From: Nitrososphaerota archaeon
GTDB lineage: Archaea; Thermoproteota; Nitrososphaeria; Nitrososphaerales; Gagatemarchaeaceae
Direction: 5' to 3'
DNA: 34,636 nt
Assembly: GCA_029785195.1 (NCBI GenBank)
Contig: JAFMAD010000004.1
Coordinates: forward strand, 34,693 to 69,328
Positions 15,912 to 22,831 of this stretch are shown piece after piece; within the stretch, counting starts at the first letter, position 1, and the number at the start of each line of letters is the position of its first letter. The notes under the pieces were generated by a model. That model was not told where the DNA came from and searched no databases. It was given only the letters and a program-made list of their open reading frames with translations. Made by a program: the position numbers and the translations under genes.

Positions 15912-16061
15912 TTGGCCCCACTTGTCGCCTTCTCGGGCAGGGAAGAAGAGACCGCAGCAGGCTTCGTCCTCAACAAACTCTACACACTGAAGTGTTTCGC
16001 AAAGAGGAACAACCTCAGGCACGGGAGGCACACGGAGCTGAGCAACATGCAAAAGGGCTAC
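15912..16061 (+). pseudogene. 5' part of a winged-helix-like gene split by the TnpB element
   Basis: From a TTG at 15912, 14 nt after the integrase stop, the frame reads a short acidic lead, then FVLNKLYTLKCFAKRNNLRH and GRHTELSNMQKGY before the TnpB element begins. The continuation is found 1.38 kb downstream at 17442, where the frame resumes with PPDKRGHVNSACQKMKNR. Joining 16060 to 17441 (or 16061 to 17442, the same result) restores one open frame of about 159 codons. The restored protein looks like a small archaeal winged-helix protein. The gene is disrupted in this genome. Confidence 0.7.
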
Positions 16062-16068
16062 CGTTTCT

Positions 16069-17274
16069 CTAAACGTGTATCTTCGTATACACATCCAGAT
16101 TCGGAGCGCTGGCAGCATCGGTCCCACCCGCTCCCGCAGCCTCAGGCGTGCTGCGGGGGTACGAGTATTCATCCCTCATCTGCTCCCAGGAGGCGTCCGC
16201 ACTCACGGCAAACGGCGTCAGGCCGCAGAGGCGCAGGCCGCGGCAAAGGATTGCCAGACTGGCGAGCCTGTCCCTGTCGTAGTCCGCGCCGCATGTCCCG
16301 CACCTGCTCACAGCCCACGCCGGGTGCTCCAATTTGCCACCGCAGACGGGACACTCCGACGAGGTCCCACGCGGGCTCACGTATACGGTGCGGTTCGGCG
16401 ACTTGTACTCCACCATGGACTGGTAGAGCCTGTACGGCCATCTGTTCAGGTACGTCCTCAGCCTCTTGCTCTTCTTTGCCTCCCTGCTCGTCCTTCGTAT
16501 CCCCTTCAGGTCCTCGAACACGAACGACGCGCCAGGGTTCTCCCTCGCCGTCCTCGTGGAGAGCTTGTGGAGCGCGTCCTTTATGCGGTTCCTCTGCCTC
16601 CCCCTCGTCTCCTCCAGCTTCTTGGCACGCTTCTGGGGGTTCTCGACGTGCTTCTGCAAGGCCCTCCTCCTTCTCGAGAAGTCGTCCTGGACCTGCACCA
16701 TCTTCTTCAGCGATTCCGTCATCACGCTTTCTAGGGCAGGTCCGCTCCCGATCCCTGCCGAAGTCGAATCGACGCTCTTGAAGTTCAGGTCCTGGGCGAT
16801 GAGCTTGTCTCCAAGAGGCTTCTTCCCCTCTCCTACCACGAAGGTGAGGCAGACTTTCGAGTTCGTGATCAGGAGCTCGGACGCCCTCCCCCTCGAGTAC
16901 TCCTGGTAGTGCTTGTTCGAGGCGTTGACGGGGAGCCAGACGTACCTGTTCGGCTGCAGTGTCATCCTGATGCGCCCGTCCATTACCCTGAACAGCTCAC
17001 CGTCTACCCTCATCGCCAGCCTCCTCACTTCGGGTATCCTCAGCTCCCCGTGGTGGTTCCTTCTGTACGACCTGAGCATCGAAACAGCGGCCCTGCAGAC
17101 CGGGTTGATGTGGTGCCTGGCGTAGTCGTAGTGGGAGTAGAACCACTCCCTGACCTCCCTCCTCAGTGCGATCGGAGAAAGAATTCTGTGCCTCTCATCG
17201 GCGACGGCGCCCCTGTACGCCACCTGCAGCACGTACCTGACAGCGTCCCGCATTTCAGTTAGATACCGGAGCAC
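16069..17274 (-). CDS. tnpB: TnpB-like RNA-guided nuclease (OrfB)
   Basis: A 401-residue TnpB/OrfB of IS200/IS605 elements, the Cas12 ancestor family. The RuvC nuclease residues are visible: Asp162 (AQDLN), Glu254 (FVFEDLKGIR) and Asp in DYDRDRLASL near 333-335. The zinc ribbon between the last two has Cys308, Cys311, Cys325 and Cys328. The usual DRDxNAA reads DRDRLAS here, so the Asn is missing. The first usual start codon is GTG at 17274, but homology-like sequence (TVFWEQSQPEE) continues upstream in frame to a stop near 17413 with no ATG, GTG or TTG. The true start may be a CTG near 17343 or may be lost. Confidence 0.85.
   Translation of the reverse strand: MLRYLTEMRDAVRYVLQVAYRGAVADERHRILSPIALRREVREWFYSHYDYARHHINPVCRAAVSMLRSYRRNHHGELRIPEVRRLAMRVDGELFRVMDGRIRMTLQPNRYVWLPVNASNKHYQEYSRGRASELLITNSKVCLTFVVGEGKKPLGDKLIAQDLNFKSVDSTSAGIGSGPALESVMTESLKKMVQVQDDFSRRRRALQKHVENPQKRAKKLEETRGRQRNRIKDALHKLSTRTARENPGASFVFEDLKGIRRTSREAKKSKRLRTYLNRWPYRLYQSMVEYKSPNRTVYVSPRGTSSECPVCGGKLEHPAWAVSRCGTCGADYDRDRLASLAILCRGLRLCGLTPFAVSADASWEQMRDEYSYPRSTPEAAGAGGTDAASAPNLDVYTKIHV
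16071..16079 (+). repeat. 9-bp inverted repeat, tnpB 3' end copy
   Basis: AAACGTGTA, the exact reverse complement of 17404-17412. It contains the tnpB stop codon and lies 10 nt inside the element boundary. Confidence 0.5.
16075..16092 (-). repeat. Subterminal hairpin, tnpB 3' side
   Basis: GTGTAT and ATACAC form a perfect 6-bp stem around a CTTCGT loop. It lies in the last codons of tnpB, where the guide-RNA scaffold of TnpB systems usually sits. Confidence 0.5.
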
Positions 17275-17403
17275 TTCTTCCGGCTGGCTCTGTTCCCAGA
17301 AGACCGTCCTCTTGTCGCCAGTGGACCTCCAGGGGTGGCTCAGTGTCCTTCTCCCTGTGAGACAGCCCGGGGCTTTTAACGCCCCATGAGCGTTGATAGG
17401 ACG

Positions 17404-17412
17404 TACACGTTT
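17404..17412 (+). repeat. 9-bp inverted repeat, tnpB 5' side copy
   Basis: TACACGTTT, the exact reverse complement of 16071-16079. It lies 29 nt inside the element boundary and 130 nt before the annotated tnpB start. Confidence 0.5.
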
Positions 17413-17427
17413 CTACATATTTTCAGC

Positions 17428-17443
17428 GGGCTGTTATCAGCCC
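17428..17443 (-). repeat. Terminal hairpin at the tnpB 5' end of the element
   Basis: GGGCTG and CAGCCC form a perfect 6-bp stem around TTAT, ending at the inferred insertion boundary. This fits a left-end hairpin of an IS200/IS605 element. Confidence 0.5.
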
Positions 17444-17768
17444 TCCGGACAAGCGGGGACACGTGAACTCGGCGTGCCAGAAGATGAAGAACAGGCTCGT
17501 CTTGGTCTTCCGTTCCACCGGCGGTGACCACATCTGCGCTTTGAACGAGGACGACGCGGTCGCGGAAGGTCTGGAGCTATGCAACAAGTACAGAAAGGGC
17601 GTAGGCCTTTCCCCTCTGACCCGCTTCTTCACGGAAGACCGCAGTCCGCCCCAGGAGAAGCTGCCGGCTACCAGTCGGGAATCCGACAAAGAGAGGAGGT
17701 CCAGGGAGTACCGCGAGAGGACGAAGAAGATGATGGACGACTTGGGTCTGTCTAGTCAGTCCGAGTGA
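17442..17768 (+). pseudogene. 3' part of the split winged-helix-like gene
   Basis: The frame resumes here as PPDKRGHVNSACQKMKNR, followed by a strand pair LVLVFRSTGGDHICALN and a charged C-terminal helix with ERRSREYRERTKK, ending at 17768. A GTG at 17463 could let a 101-residue fragment be made on its own, but the sequence joins in frame to the 5' part at 15912-16061. The tail overlaps the convergent regulator gene by 17 bp. Charged C-terminus and strand-turn-strand (a likely wing) suggest DNA binding; this is inference. Confidence 0.65.
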
Positions 17769-18051
17769 ACTGGTACTTCGTCGCCCACTCGATCAGCTCG
17801 TGCAGGTCGTCCTCGACCCTGAACTGGTAGGCCTTGGCGTTCCCGATCTTCCCTGCGGGAGCCACGAAGCCTTTTCCAGAGAGTCTCTGGAGGACCTTCT
17901 GGACGGTCTTGAAGCTCAGGCCGGTCGACTCCTCGAGCATAGGAATCGTCTGCTTCATGTTGCCGACCAAGAAAGCCTGGTCCAGGATCCGCGCTTCGGG
18001 GCTGGTGAAGACGGAGGACAACGGACCGGCGGTTTCGTACTTGACCTTCAT
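17752..18051 (-). CDS. Small winged-helix transcriptional regulator
   Basis: A 99-residue protein with a winged helix-turn-helix: ARILDQAFLVGN, IPMLEESTGLSFKTVQKVLQ as the HTH, then RLSGKGFVAP and a wing with KAYQF. The ATG at 18051 follows a GGAGA five bases upstream and is preferred over the longer frame to 18444. A perfect 22-bp palindrome lies 44 nt upstream and overlaps an AT-rich promoter-like patch, which suggests that this protein represses its own gene. Its role is probably control of the mobile element that includes the integrase and the membrane operon to its right. Confidence 0.75.
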   Translation of the reverse strand: MKVKYETAGPLSSVFTSPEARILDQAFLVGNMKQTIPMLEESTGLSFKTVQKVLQRLSGKGFVAPAGKIGNAKAYQFRVEDDLHELIEWATKYQFTRTD

Positions 18052-18094
18052 TCTCCAGTCACCTGCCCGCCTAGGCCTAGGGCTCCTACTTAAG

Positions 18095-18116
18095 ACTTTG
18101 GAATTTATTCCAAAGT
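18095..18116. promoter_or_regulatory. 22-bp palindromic operator
   Basis: ACTTTGGAAT and ATTCCAAAGT are exact reverse complements separated by TT. The site lies 44 nt before the regulator ATG at 18051 and includes an AT-rich core (AATAAATT on the minus strand) that could be a TATA box. It is a good candidate autorepression site. Confidence 0.6.
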
Positions 18117-18314
18117 GTCTTTGTAGAGAAGTCATGATCGAATCCGCGACCAGGTGGTTCGGCGCTTGCCGGGAGCTCGCCTCTGATAGGACCAGTTCAC
18201 CCCGACGGGTAATCAATGCCCAACGTTTGGATGAGCCTGTCCCGGCGGATGCGCAATGGGTCCTTTCGCCCCCCGCACTGGTCGGACACCACGGTCGTTG
18301 GTGGATACGGATAG

Positions 18315-18337
18315 TTTGAGCACGGCCCACGCTCAAA
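18315..18337. repeat. 7-bp inverted repeat in a divergent promoter region
   Basis: TTTGAGC and GCTCAAA flank a 9-nt GC-rich spacer. It lies 46 nt before the TTG start at 18384, so it could be an operator for the downstream operon, or a hairpin. The rest of 18117-18383 shows no gene. Confidence 0.4.
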
Positions 18338-18383
18338 TCATACGGACGCATTACCAAATACGCCCGTAGGCCGCAGGCCTCTG

Positions 18384-18635
18384 TTGTCCGCGTCCACTCC
18401 AGGAGAATCGGCGCAGAAGGAAGGCGTGGTCGCTGGCCAGACAAGCGTCTCGTCCGATAGACGCGAAGTAGACATCAGGGCGCTGAAGCAGTCTGTAGCC
18501 AGCAAGTTCGGGTCGTACTCGCTCATCGGGAAGGTGATGCTGGTGGAGCCCGACTTCGTCCCGGTTACGGAGATTGTGGGGAAGGTAGGAACTTGGCTCA
18601 CGGTCCTCAGGGAGGACCTGGAGGACCGACCATGA
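18384..18635 (+). CDS. Small hypothetical protein, first gene of membrane operon
   Basis: An 83-residue protein from a TTG at 18384 with an AAATA patch about 24 nt upstream. The first 25 residues are Ser/Thr/Gly-rich and probably unfolded. The rest (VDIRALKQSVASKFGSY, then LIGKVMLVEPDFVPVTEIVG) looks like a small alpha/beta fold. Its stop overlaps the ATG of the next gene by four bases (ATGA), so the two are translationally coupled. No family recognised. Confidence 0.55.
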   Translation: MSASTPGESAQKEGVVAGQTSVSSDRREVDIRALKQSVASKFGSYSLIGKVMLVEPDFVPVTEIVGKVGTWLTVLREDLEDRP

Positions 18636-19891
18636 ACGACCTATTGCTGTTTCTTGTCACCCTTATCCCCCTACTCGGGTACATCGCGAAGGACATCGGA
18701 GCTCGCTTGGAGGAGGGAACCGCCCACGAGACCCGAAGGAGGGTGGCCACTGTATCCGCCATGGTCGTGCTGTACTCCGTGGCCCTGACCGCGATCGTCT
18801 CGGAGGTCTCCAGTTCAGTCCCGTGGGGGCTACTCCAAGGGTCGGCCCTGTTCATCATACAGCCCGCCTCTACCATCATCCTCATCATCTTGGCGTCAGA
18901 TTCCTTTGGTGCGGCCCGCGACACCTCGAAGCGAGAAGAAGCCAACAAGGTGAAGGTGGCAGACTACATCGACCAGCAGCTGGCGGGCCGCCTGAAGCCT
19001 CTAGAGGACGCAATAGTCGGGGTCCAGAACGGCCTGTCTGAGGTCTCGGCGCTGAAGCCGAAAGTGGAGAAGATGTCCGAATCCGTCGACGCCCTCACTG
19101 CCACCGTGTCATCCCAGGCGGAGGCTACAAATGAGATTGCCGAACAGTACCAAATGAGGGAGGCCTCTTACAGGGACATCGCGGTCCAATACGAGAAATG
19201 GTACAACAAGCGCGCAGAGGCCGACCTTGCGCTGAAGGACCTAATCTTTGAAGCCGATGAAATGCTGACCAGATGCTACATCGTCATGGACGAGATGGAC
19301 GACCTCATCGACCTGGTGGAGCCAGAACCGCCAGTGCCGGAGATGGCTGGTAAGACCGAGGCGGGGGGTCCACAAAGGCAGACTGCAAACCCGCCCATCA
19401 GCGGCGAGACTCCTCCGGTCATTCATGGCAAGCTGACCAAGTTGCAAGGGATGGCGAACAGGGAGAGGGGGAACAAGGCCCAGCTGAAGTTCGCCGAGGA
19501 GATCCTCCGCGGAGCCGGGAAGCTGTACGACAACAGCATAAAGGAAGGGACCCCAGACTACGTCTTCTATGCTCCGGGATCTCCCGAGACGCGGAAGGCC
19601 AAGGCCGTCGGCGCGTTCAAGGCCCTGACGCTGAAAGAAGACGGGACGAGGCAGAGGCACATACCCAGGAGGAAGGTGCTCGCGGAGCTGCGGATGGCGA
19701 CGAAGTACGCCGTCCCCATGATCCTGTTCGTCATGAACTTCACCAACGGGAGGATATGGGCCAAGGTCATACCCGTGAACGAGCTGAAGGACTTCACAGG
19801 ACAGACCACCCCGCCGATGCTGGTAGAGGGAGATCCCCAGGCGGAGAAGACCTGCAAGGAGACGCTGCAGATGGCGCTCAACCTGCTTTGA
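18632..19891 (+). CDS. Membrane-anchored coiled-coil protein with nuclease-like C-terminus
   Basis: A 419-residue protein. Three hydrophobic helices (about residues 1-20, 34-56 and 60-85) anchor it. Residues 90-200 are rich in Ala, Glu, Lys and Gln heptads (VEKMSESVDALTATVSSQAE), typical of a coiled coil. A Pro-rich linker follows at 230-270. The last 130 residues have TPDYVFYAP, VGAFKALTLKE and VPMILFVMNF, which echo the strand order of PD-(D/E)XK folds, but the usual Glu-x-Lys is not clear, so activity is doubtful. The start is the ATG overlapping the upstream stop. Location beside an integrase suggests a role in a mobile element, for example DNA tethering. Confidence 0.65.
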   Translation: MNDLLLFLVTLIPLLGYIAKDIGARLEEGTAHETRRRVATVSAMVVLYSVALTAIVSEVSSSVPWGLLQGSALFIIQPASTIILIILASDSFGAARDTSKREEANKVKVADYIDQQLAGRLKPLEDAIVGVQNGLSEVSALKPKVEKMSESVDALTATVSSQAEATNEIAEQYQMREASYRDIAVQYEKWYNKRAEADLALKDLIFEADEMLTRCYIVMDEMDDLIDLVEPEPPVPEMAGKTEAGGPQRQTANPPISGETPPVIHGKLTKLQGMANRERGNKAQLKFAEEILRGAGKLYDNSIKEGTPDYVFYAPGSPETRKAKAVGAFKALTLKEDGTRQRHIPRRKVLAELRMATKYAVPMILFVMNFTNGRIWAKVIPVNELKDFTGQTTPPMLVEGDPQAEKTCKETLQMALNLL

Positions 19892-20204
19892 GAGGAGTTC
19901 GGCTCACCGTTGCACGGCGTTGTCGCGACAGACTAAAGCTGCCCCGCGTTGCCCGGCAGCTACCAGCGACACACCCTTCTTTATTATCAAGCAGAGCCCC
20001 TTTTGGCCATAACCCGCTTCGCGACAACCCGTGCACCCTGACTCCCCGTCCTTGTTCACCCTACCAGGGCAAGACAAGGTCTGAACCTCACCCGAGAATA
20101 AGAAGCGCACACGGATAGTATGGTGGGCTGATTGAAGAGGGGTGCGCGTAGCCGGGATAGTCCGTCGAGGGAAGACGGATGATTCAGCCGTGAGCTACCT
20201 AGGT
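19892..20204. other. Gene-free stretch
   Basis: About 310 bases with no convincing gene. It holds a 10-bp palindrome TGTCGCGACA (19921-19930) and an AT-rich patch (TTTATTAT) near 19980. A 68-residue minus-strand frame with four cysteines exists but has no good start or promoter and is not called. Confidence 0.4.
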
Positions 20205-21419
20205 TCAGGAGGACAACTTGACCGGGCTCGTCACCTTAACCTGTATGCTCGCTCCGCTGGACTGAAATGGCGCGCAGAAGACCAGGCTGTAGGAGCCGCT
20301 CTCGACATTCGTCGTTATTGACCCTCGGGTGGCGTTTGCGAAGAGCGGCGCGGCTGAGGAGACAGGGCAGTACCCCCCGCCTTGGTCGAACGAGACGAAC
20401 TGGCTTGAATTCAGCACGTACACATCCACGGGGGTGCTGGAGTCAAAGGCCCCGCTGAGCGACGCGCTGTGGGTCGCCACGAAGGGTATCCTCACGAAGC
20501 TGTTGTTCGGATAGAAGGAGAAGCTGTTCCCGGGATAGACCAGGACCCCGCTTGCTGCCATCGAAGCTGGGACGACCGCCAGCCCGACAACGAGGACCGA
20601 TGCAAGAGCCAGCGAATACAGGCCGGAGTTCCTCAATGGAGCGCCTAAGTTCATCCTGTGCGAGACGAACTCGCTCATCGCCGCTGATGCGAGGATGGTC
20701 ACTCCGAGCCAGAACGCATAGTCCACGAGCACATAGAACTGGTTCACGTACACGCATCCGCCGGTCGATGTGGTGCTATCGCACATGCCGTAGGCGAGGT
20801 AGGGGTTCAGCGGTAGGTGGAGGACTGGAAGCTGAAGCAGCGAGCCGGCCGCCTGTATGCCTACCAGGTTGAGGAGGATGGCGGCCGCGGGGACGGAGCC
20901 GCCGACGAGGCGCGCAAGATTATCGTGCTTCGTTGCCCCTCTGCCATTCCACACGGGCATGGAGAAGAGCACGCACCCGACGAGGGGCACCCAGGCGAGG
21001 AGATTGTATCCCAAGGCGAGCGGGATGTTCTGGACGGGGAAGTTGTATCCGGTGCATGAGAACCCGCTACCGCGAGCAGGATACCCACTGCTGTTTGTCG
21101 TGTATGAGAAAGTCGTGCAGGAATAGGAGGTAGAATTAGTGACGTTGGTCGCGGGATAGCCATTCCCCCCCGACAGTGAGTAGACGCCGCCAAGCATCAC
21201 CAGCGTCGCCACCAGCAGGATCATGGCATGACCCCTTCTCCTTGGGCTTGCGAACCAGACGATCGAGAGAACAATCGCGGCGAGGTAGGCGATTCCAACC
21301 ACCATGAACCGGCCGAGCGCCCAGGGGTCTTCATTGAAGACCAGGAACACTGAGAACGCGGTGACTAGGACAAGGGTGAAGACGAATGCCGACGAAGTAC
21401 GTGGAGGGGCTTCGGTCAT
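20205..21419 (-). CDS. Large membrane protein with extracytoplasmic C-terminal domain
   Basis: A 404-residue protein with about seven hydrophobic helices between residues 10 and 305: two near the N-terminus, a third at about 66-80, a polar Asn/Ser/Thr/Cys-rich loop (81-120), then helices at about 130, 170, 230 and 265-290. The C-terminal 100 residues are beta-rich and polar, with many Asn-x-Ser/Thr sites, so probably outside the cell. A TATTAT patch lies 25 nt before the ATG at 21419, which is preferred over the ATG at 21428. I do not recognise the family. It is a lone gene. Confidence 0.7.
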   Translation of the reverse strand: MTEAPPRTSSAFVFTLVLVTAFSVFLVFNEDPWALGRFMVVGIAYLAAIVLSIVWFASPRRRGHAMILLVATLVMLGGVYSLSGGNGYPATNVTNSTSYSCTTFSYTTNSSGYPARGSGFSCTGYNFPVQNIPLALGYNLLAWVPLVGCVLFSMPVWNGRGATKHDNLARLVGGSVPAAAILLNLVGIQAAGSLLQLPVLHLPLNPYLAYGMCDSTTSTGGCVYVNQFYVLVDYAFWLGVTILASAAMSEFVSHRMNLGAPLRNSGLYSLALASVLVVGLAVVPASMAASGVLVYPGNSFSFYPNNSFVRIPFVATHSASLSGAFDSSTPVDVYVLNSSQFVSFDQGGGYCPVSSAAPLFANATRGSITTNVESGSYSLVFCAPFQSSGASIQVKVTSPVKLSS

Positions 21420-21508
21420 GCCTCCCATTCACTGTAGTGGGCTGATAATACTGCTTCTGAGAACGCCCAGAGTCTGCTGTTTTGAACGCCTGCCGGTGTC
21501 AGGGCCTG

Positions 21509-21667
21509 CTACGGCTTTTCTATTACAACCCGCTTTCCGTCTATCCTGGCGACCAGCTCCTCCAGGGGCTTGAACGGGAAGGTGCTGTCCCTGACGAACT
21601 CGCCGGGGAGGTTGATGCTGTGCCTCCCGCCGGACACGTAGATCTTGACCTTGGCTTGGGCTGTCAT
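21509..21667 (-). CDS. Small AbrB/SpoVT-like DNA-binding protein
   Basis: A 52-residue protein: KVKIYVSGGRHSINLPGEFV as a first strand-turn-strand, DSTFPFKPLEELVARIDGKR as the second half, and a final VVIEK strand. This is the swapped-hairpin layout of AbrB/SpoVT/MazE-type proteins. The ATG at 21667 is chosen because a TTATATC box ends 23 nt before it; the frame is open 11 codons further. It is divergent from the J-protein gene, so it may control that promoter or act as an antitoxin without a visible toxin. Confidence 0.65.
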   Translation of the reverse strand: MTAQAKVKIYVSGGRHSINLPGEFVRDSTFPFKPLEELVARIDGKRVVIEKP

Positions 21668-21690
21668 AGGAGGACCTTGCGTAGGTTCGT

Positions 21691-21697
21691 GATATAA
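21691..21697 (-). promoter_or_regulatory. TATA box for the AbrB-like gene
   Basis: TTATATC on the minus strand, 23 nt before the ATG at 21667. Confidence 0.6.
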
Positions 21698-21740
21698 CAC
21701 CTCGGTACACGGAATGGGGGTCGTTATAGGTATACGTACG

Positions 21741-21748
21741 CTTATACT
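21741..21748 (+). promoter_or_regulatory. TATA box for the J-protein gene
   Basis: CTTATACT, ending 17 nt before the ATG at 21766. The stretch 21721-21765 holds several related AT-rich words (TATACG, TTATAC, GTATATC) and a partial inverted repeat, so more than one TFB/TBP site is possible. Confidence 0.5.
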
Positions 21749-21765
21749 CTCGTGTATATCATAGG

Positions 21766-22233
21766 ATGATCGAGAGGGACTTCTACGGCGTCCTTGGCGT
21801 CCCGAAGACGGCTTCGGGTGTAGAAATCAAAGCAGCTTACAGGAAGCTGGCACCCCAGTACCACCCCGACCGGAACAGTCCTCCGGAAGCGGAGGCAAGG
21901 TTCAAGGAAATCTCGGAGGCCTACTTCGTCCTCTCCAATCCCGAGAAGCGGAGGCTGTACGATGTGCTTGGTCCCGAGAAGTACGACGACCCGCGGGAGG
22001 TCCTGTTCTACCGGCTGAACCAGGAAACGGCCAGGCGCGAAGAAGAGAGGGAGTGGGAAGCCAAGAAGTCAACCCTCGACAGCAGCACGGCCGGATCGGT
22101 AGCGTTCATCGTATTCTTCCTGTTGATCCTCGACTTTGCGATACCTTCGTGGGTCCTTGGCCCGTGGTTCTACATCATCAACGTCTTTCTCATATTTGGT
22201 GTGGTCGTCGGAGTCTATGACTTGGCCAAATAG
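21766..22233 (+). CDS. Membrane-anchored J-domain protein
   Basis: A 155-residue DnaJ-family protein. Residues 4-70 form a J-domain with the His-Pro-Asp triad at 33-35 (QYHPDRN) and the [21 protein letters not shown] helix. It lacks the Gly/Phe and zinc regions of full DnaJ. A charged linker leads to two hydrophobic helices at about 108-127 and 133-152, so the J-domain is tethered to the membrane. It would recruit and stimulate a DnaK/Hsp70; none is in this window. The start is supported by the ATG and the TATA-like box. No operon partner. Confidence 0.88.
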   Translation: MIERDFYGVLGVPKTASGVEIKAAYRKLAPQYHPDRNSPPEAEARFKEISEAYFVLSNPEKRRLYDVLGPEKYDDPREVLFYRLNQETARREEEREWEAKKSTLDSSTAGSVAFIVFFLLILDFAIPSWVLGPWFYIINVFLIFGVVVGVYDLAK

Positions 22234-22292
22234 TGATACGGAACAGGGGAGGAGCCACGGTAGGGAGGATGCGACTAGAGGCGCCAGGTGGC

Positions 22293-22298
22293 TTAAAT
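22293..22298 (+). promoter_or_regulatory. TATA box for the microprotein-MazG-DUF2075 operon
   Basis: TTAAAT, 22 nt before the ATG at 22321. The spacing supports a leaderless mRNA starting at the microprotein. Confidence 0.55.
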
Positions 22299-22320
22299 GC
22301 GCTGAGCCTCTTACTTCGTG

Positions 22321-22422
22321 ATGTCTGCAATCGAAGCGAAGGAGAGAGTCATCGCAACCCTGCGGAATTTCGATTTCACTCTGGACCAGCTGCAGCGAAT
22401 CGAAGAAATCCTAAACGAATGA
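22321..22422 (+). CDS. 33-residue microprotein leading the MazG-DUF2075 operon
   Basis: An ATG at 22321 opens a 33-codon frame whose product is one probable amphipathic helix pair: AKERVIATLRNFDF, then LDQLQRIEEILNE. It is acidic at the C-terminus and has no Cys or signal. Two facts support it as a gene. A TATA-like TTAAAT sits 22 nt upstream, and its TGA stop overlaps the ATG of the MazG-like gene (ATGA), showing translational coupling. It is too short for most gene finders. I do not recognise a family. It may be a regulator or sensor for the operon; this is a guess. Confidence 0.6.
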   Translation: MSAIEAKERVIATLRNFDFTLDQLQRIEEILNE

Positions 22423-22829
22423 GAGTCGAACCAACCTTTTTAGTTCTTGAGCAAATCGGCCCTGCGTTGGACGAGAAGACGACGGTTTCGACCTTGAAGG
22501 GGGAAGTCTCTCGCTTCAGGGACGACCGCGATTGGCTCGGGTTCCATAACCCAAAGGATTTGAGCATCGCGCTTTCGATTGAATCGTCCGAGCTAGAGGA
22601 GCTCTTCCTCTGGAAGGACGCCGAACATGTGAAGAAGATGCCGAAGGACAAGGAACAGCTCCAGCGAATCAAAGAGGAGATGGCTGACATCGGAATCTAT
22701 CTGCTGAGTCTCGCCAATGTTCTCGGCGTGGATTTGAGCGATGCGGTGGCTGAGAAGCTGGCTAAGAACTCCAAGAAATACCCCATCGACAAGTCCAAAG
22801 GATCAAATAAGAAGTACGACGAGCTTTAG
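22419..22829 (+). CDS. MazG-like nucleotide pyrophosphohydrolase
   Basis: A 136-residue all-alpha NTP pyrophosphohydrolase of the MazG/dUTPase-2 superfamily. The metal-binding pattern is visible: SIESSELEELF in the first core helix and IKEEMADIGIYLL (Glu-x-x-Asp) in the second, preceded by RDDRDWLGFHNPKDLS, the family's usual opening. The C-terminal VAEKLAKNSKKYP helix is also standard. It would cleave nucleoside triphosphates to monophosphates. The start is the ATG overlapping the microprotein stop. It is followed 2 nt after its stop by the DUF2075 gene. The pairing suggests that it modulates nucleotide pools or a signal for the nuclease-ATPase. Confidence 0.85.
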   Translation: MRVEPTFLVLEQIGPALDEKTTVSTLKGEVSRFRDDRDWLGFHNPKDLSIALSIESSELEELFLWKDAEHVKKMPKDKEQLQRIKEEMADIGIYLLSLANVLGVDLSDAVAEKLAKNSKKYPIDKSKGSNKKYDEL

Positions 22830-22831
22830 CC

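Larger units (their letters stand above)
16061..17441 (-). mobile_element. TnpB-only IS200/IS605-type element
   Basis: The ends are placed by restoring the reading frame of the interrupted host gene: left flank ends in GGGCTA(C), right flank begins (C)CCTCCGG. The element is about 1.38 kb, encodes only tnpB, and has no tnpA transposase. A 6-bp perfect hairpin lies at the tnpB 5' side (17428-17443) and another 6-bp hairpin near the 3' side (16075-16092), as expected for subterminal hairpins of IS200/IS605 ends. On the tnpB strand the base run just before the left end is GGAGG, which would be the adjacent motif recognised by TnpB. Mobilisation would need TnpA from elsewhere. Confidence 0.72.

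Noticed and set aside
15840-16781. 313-codon plus-strand frame running through the TnpB 3' end
   Set aside because: Only its first part (to 16061) looks like protein; beyond that it is antisense to tnpB and very Ser/Arg/Pro-rich. The first part is better explained as the 5' half of the split winged-helix gene.
19904-20110. 68-codon minus-strand frame with four cysteines
   Set aside because: No promoter, no ribosome site and no recognisable fold; base composition is like the surrounding noncoding DNA.
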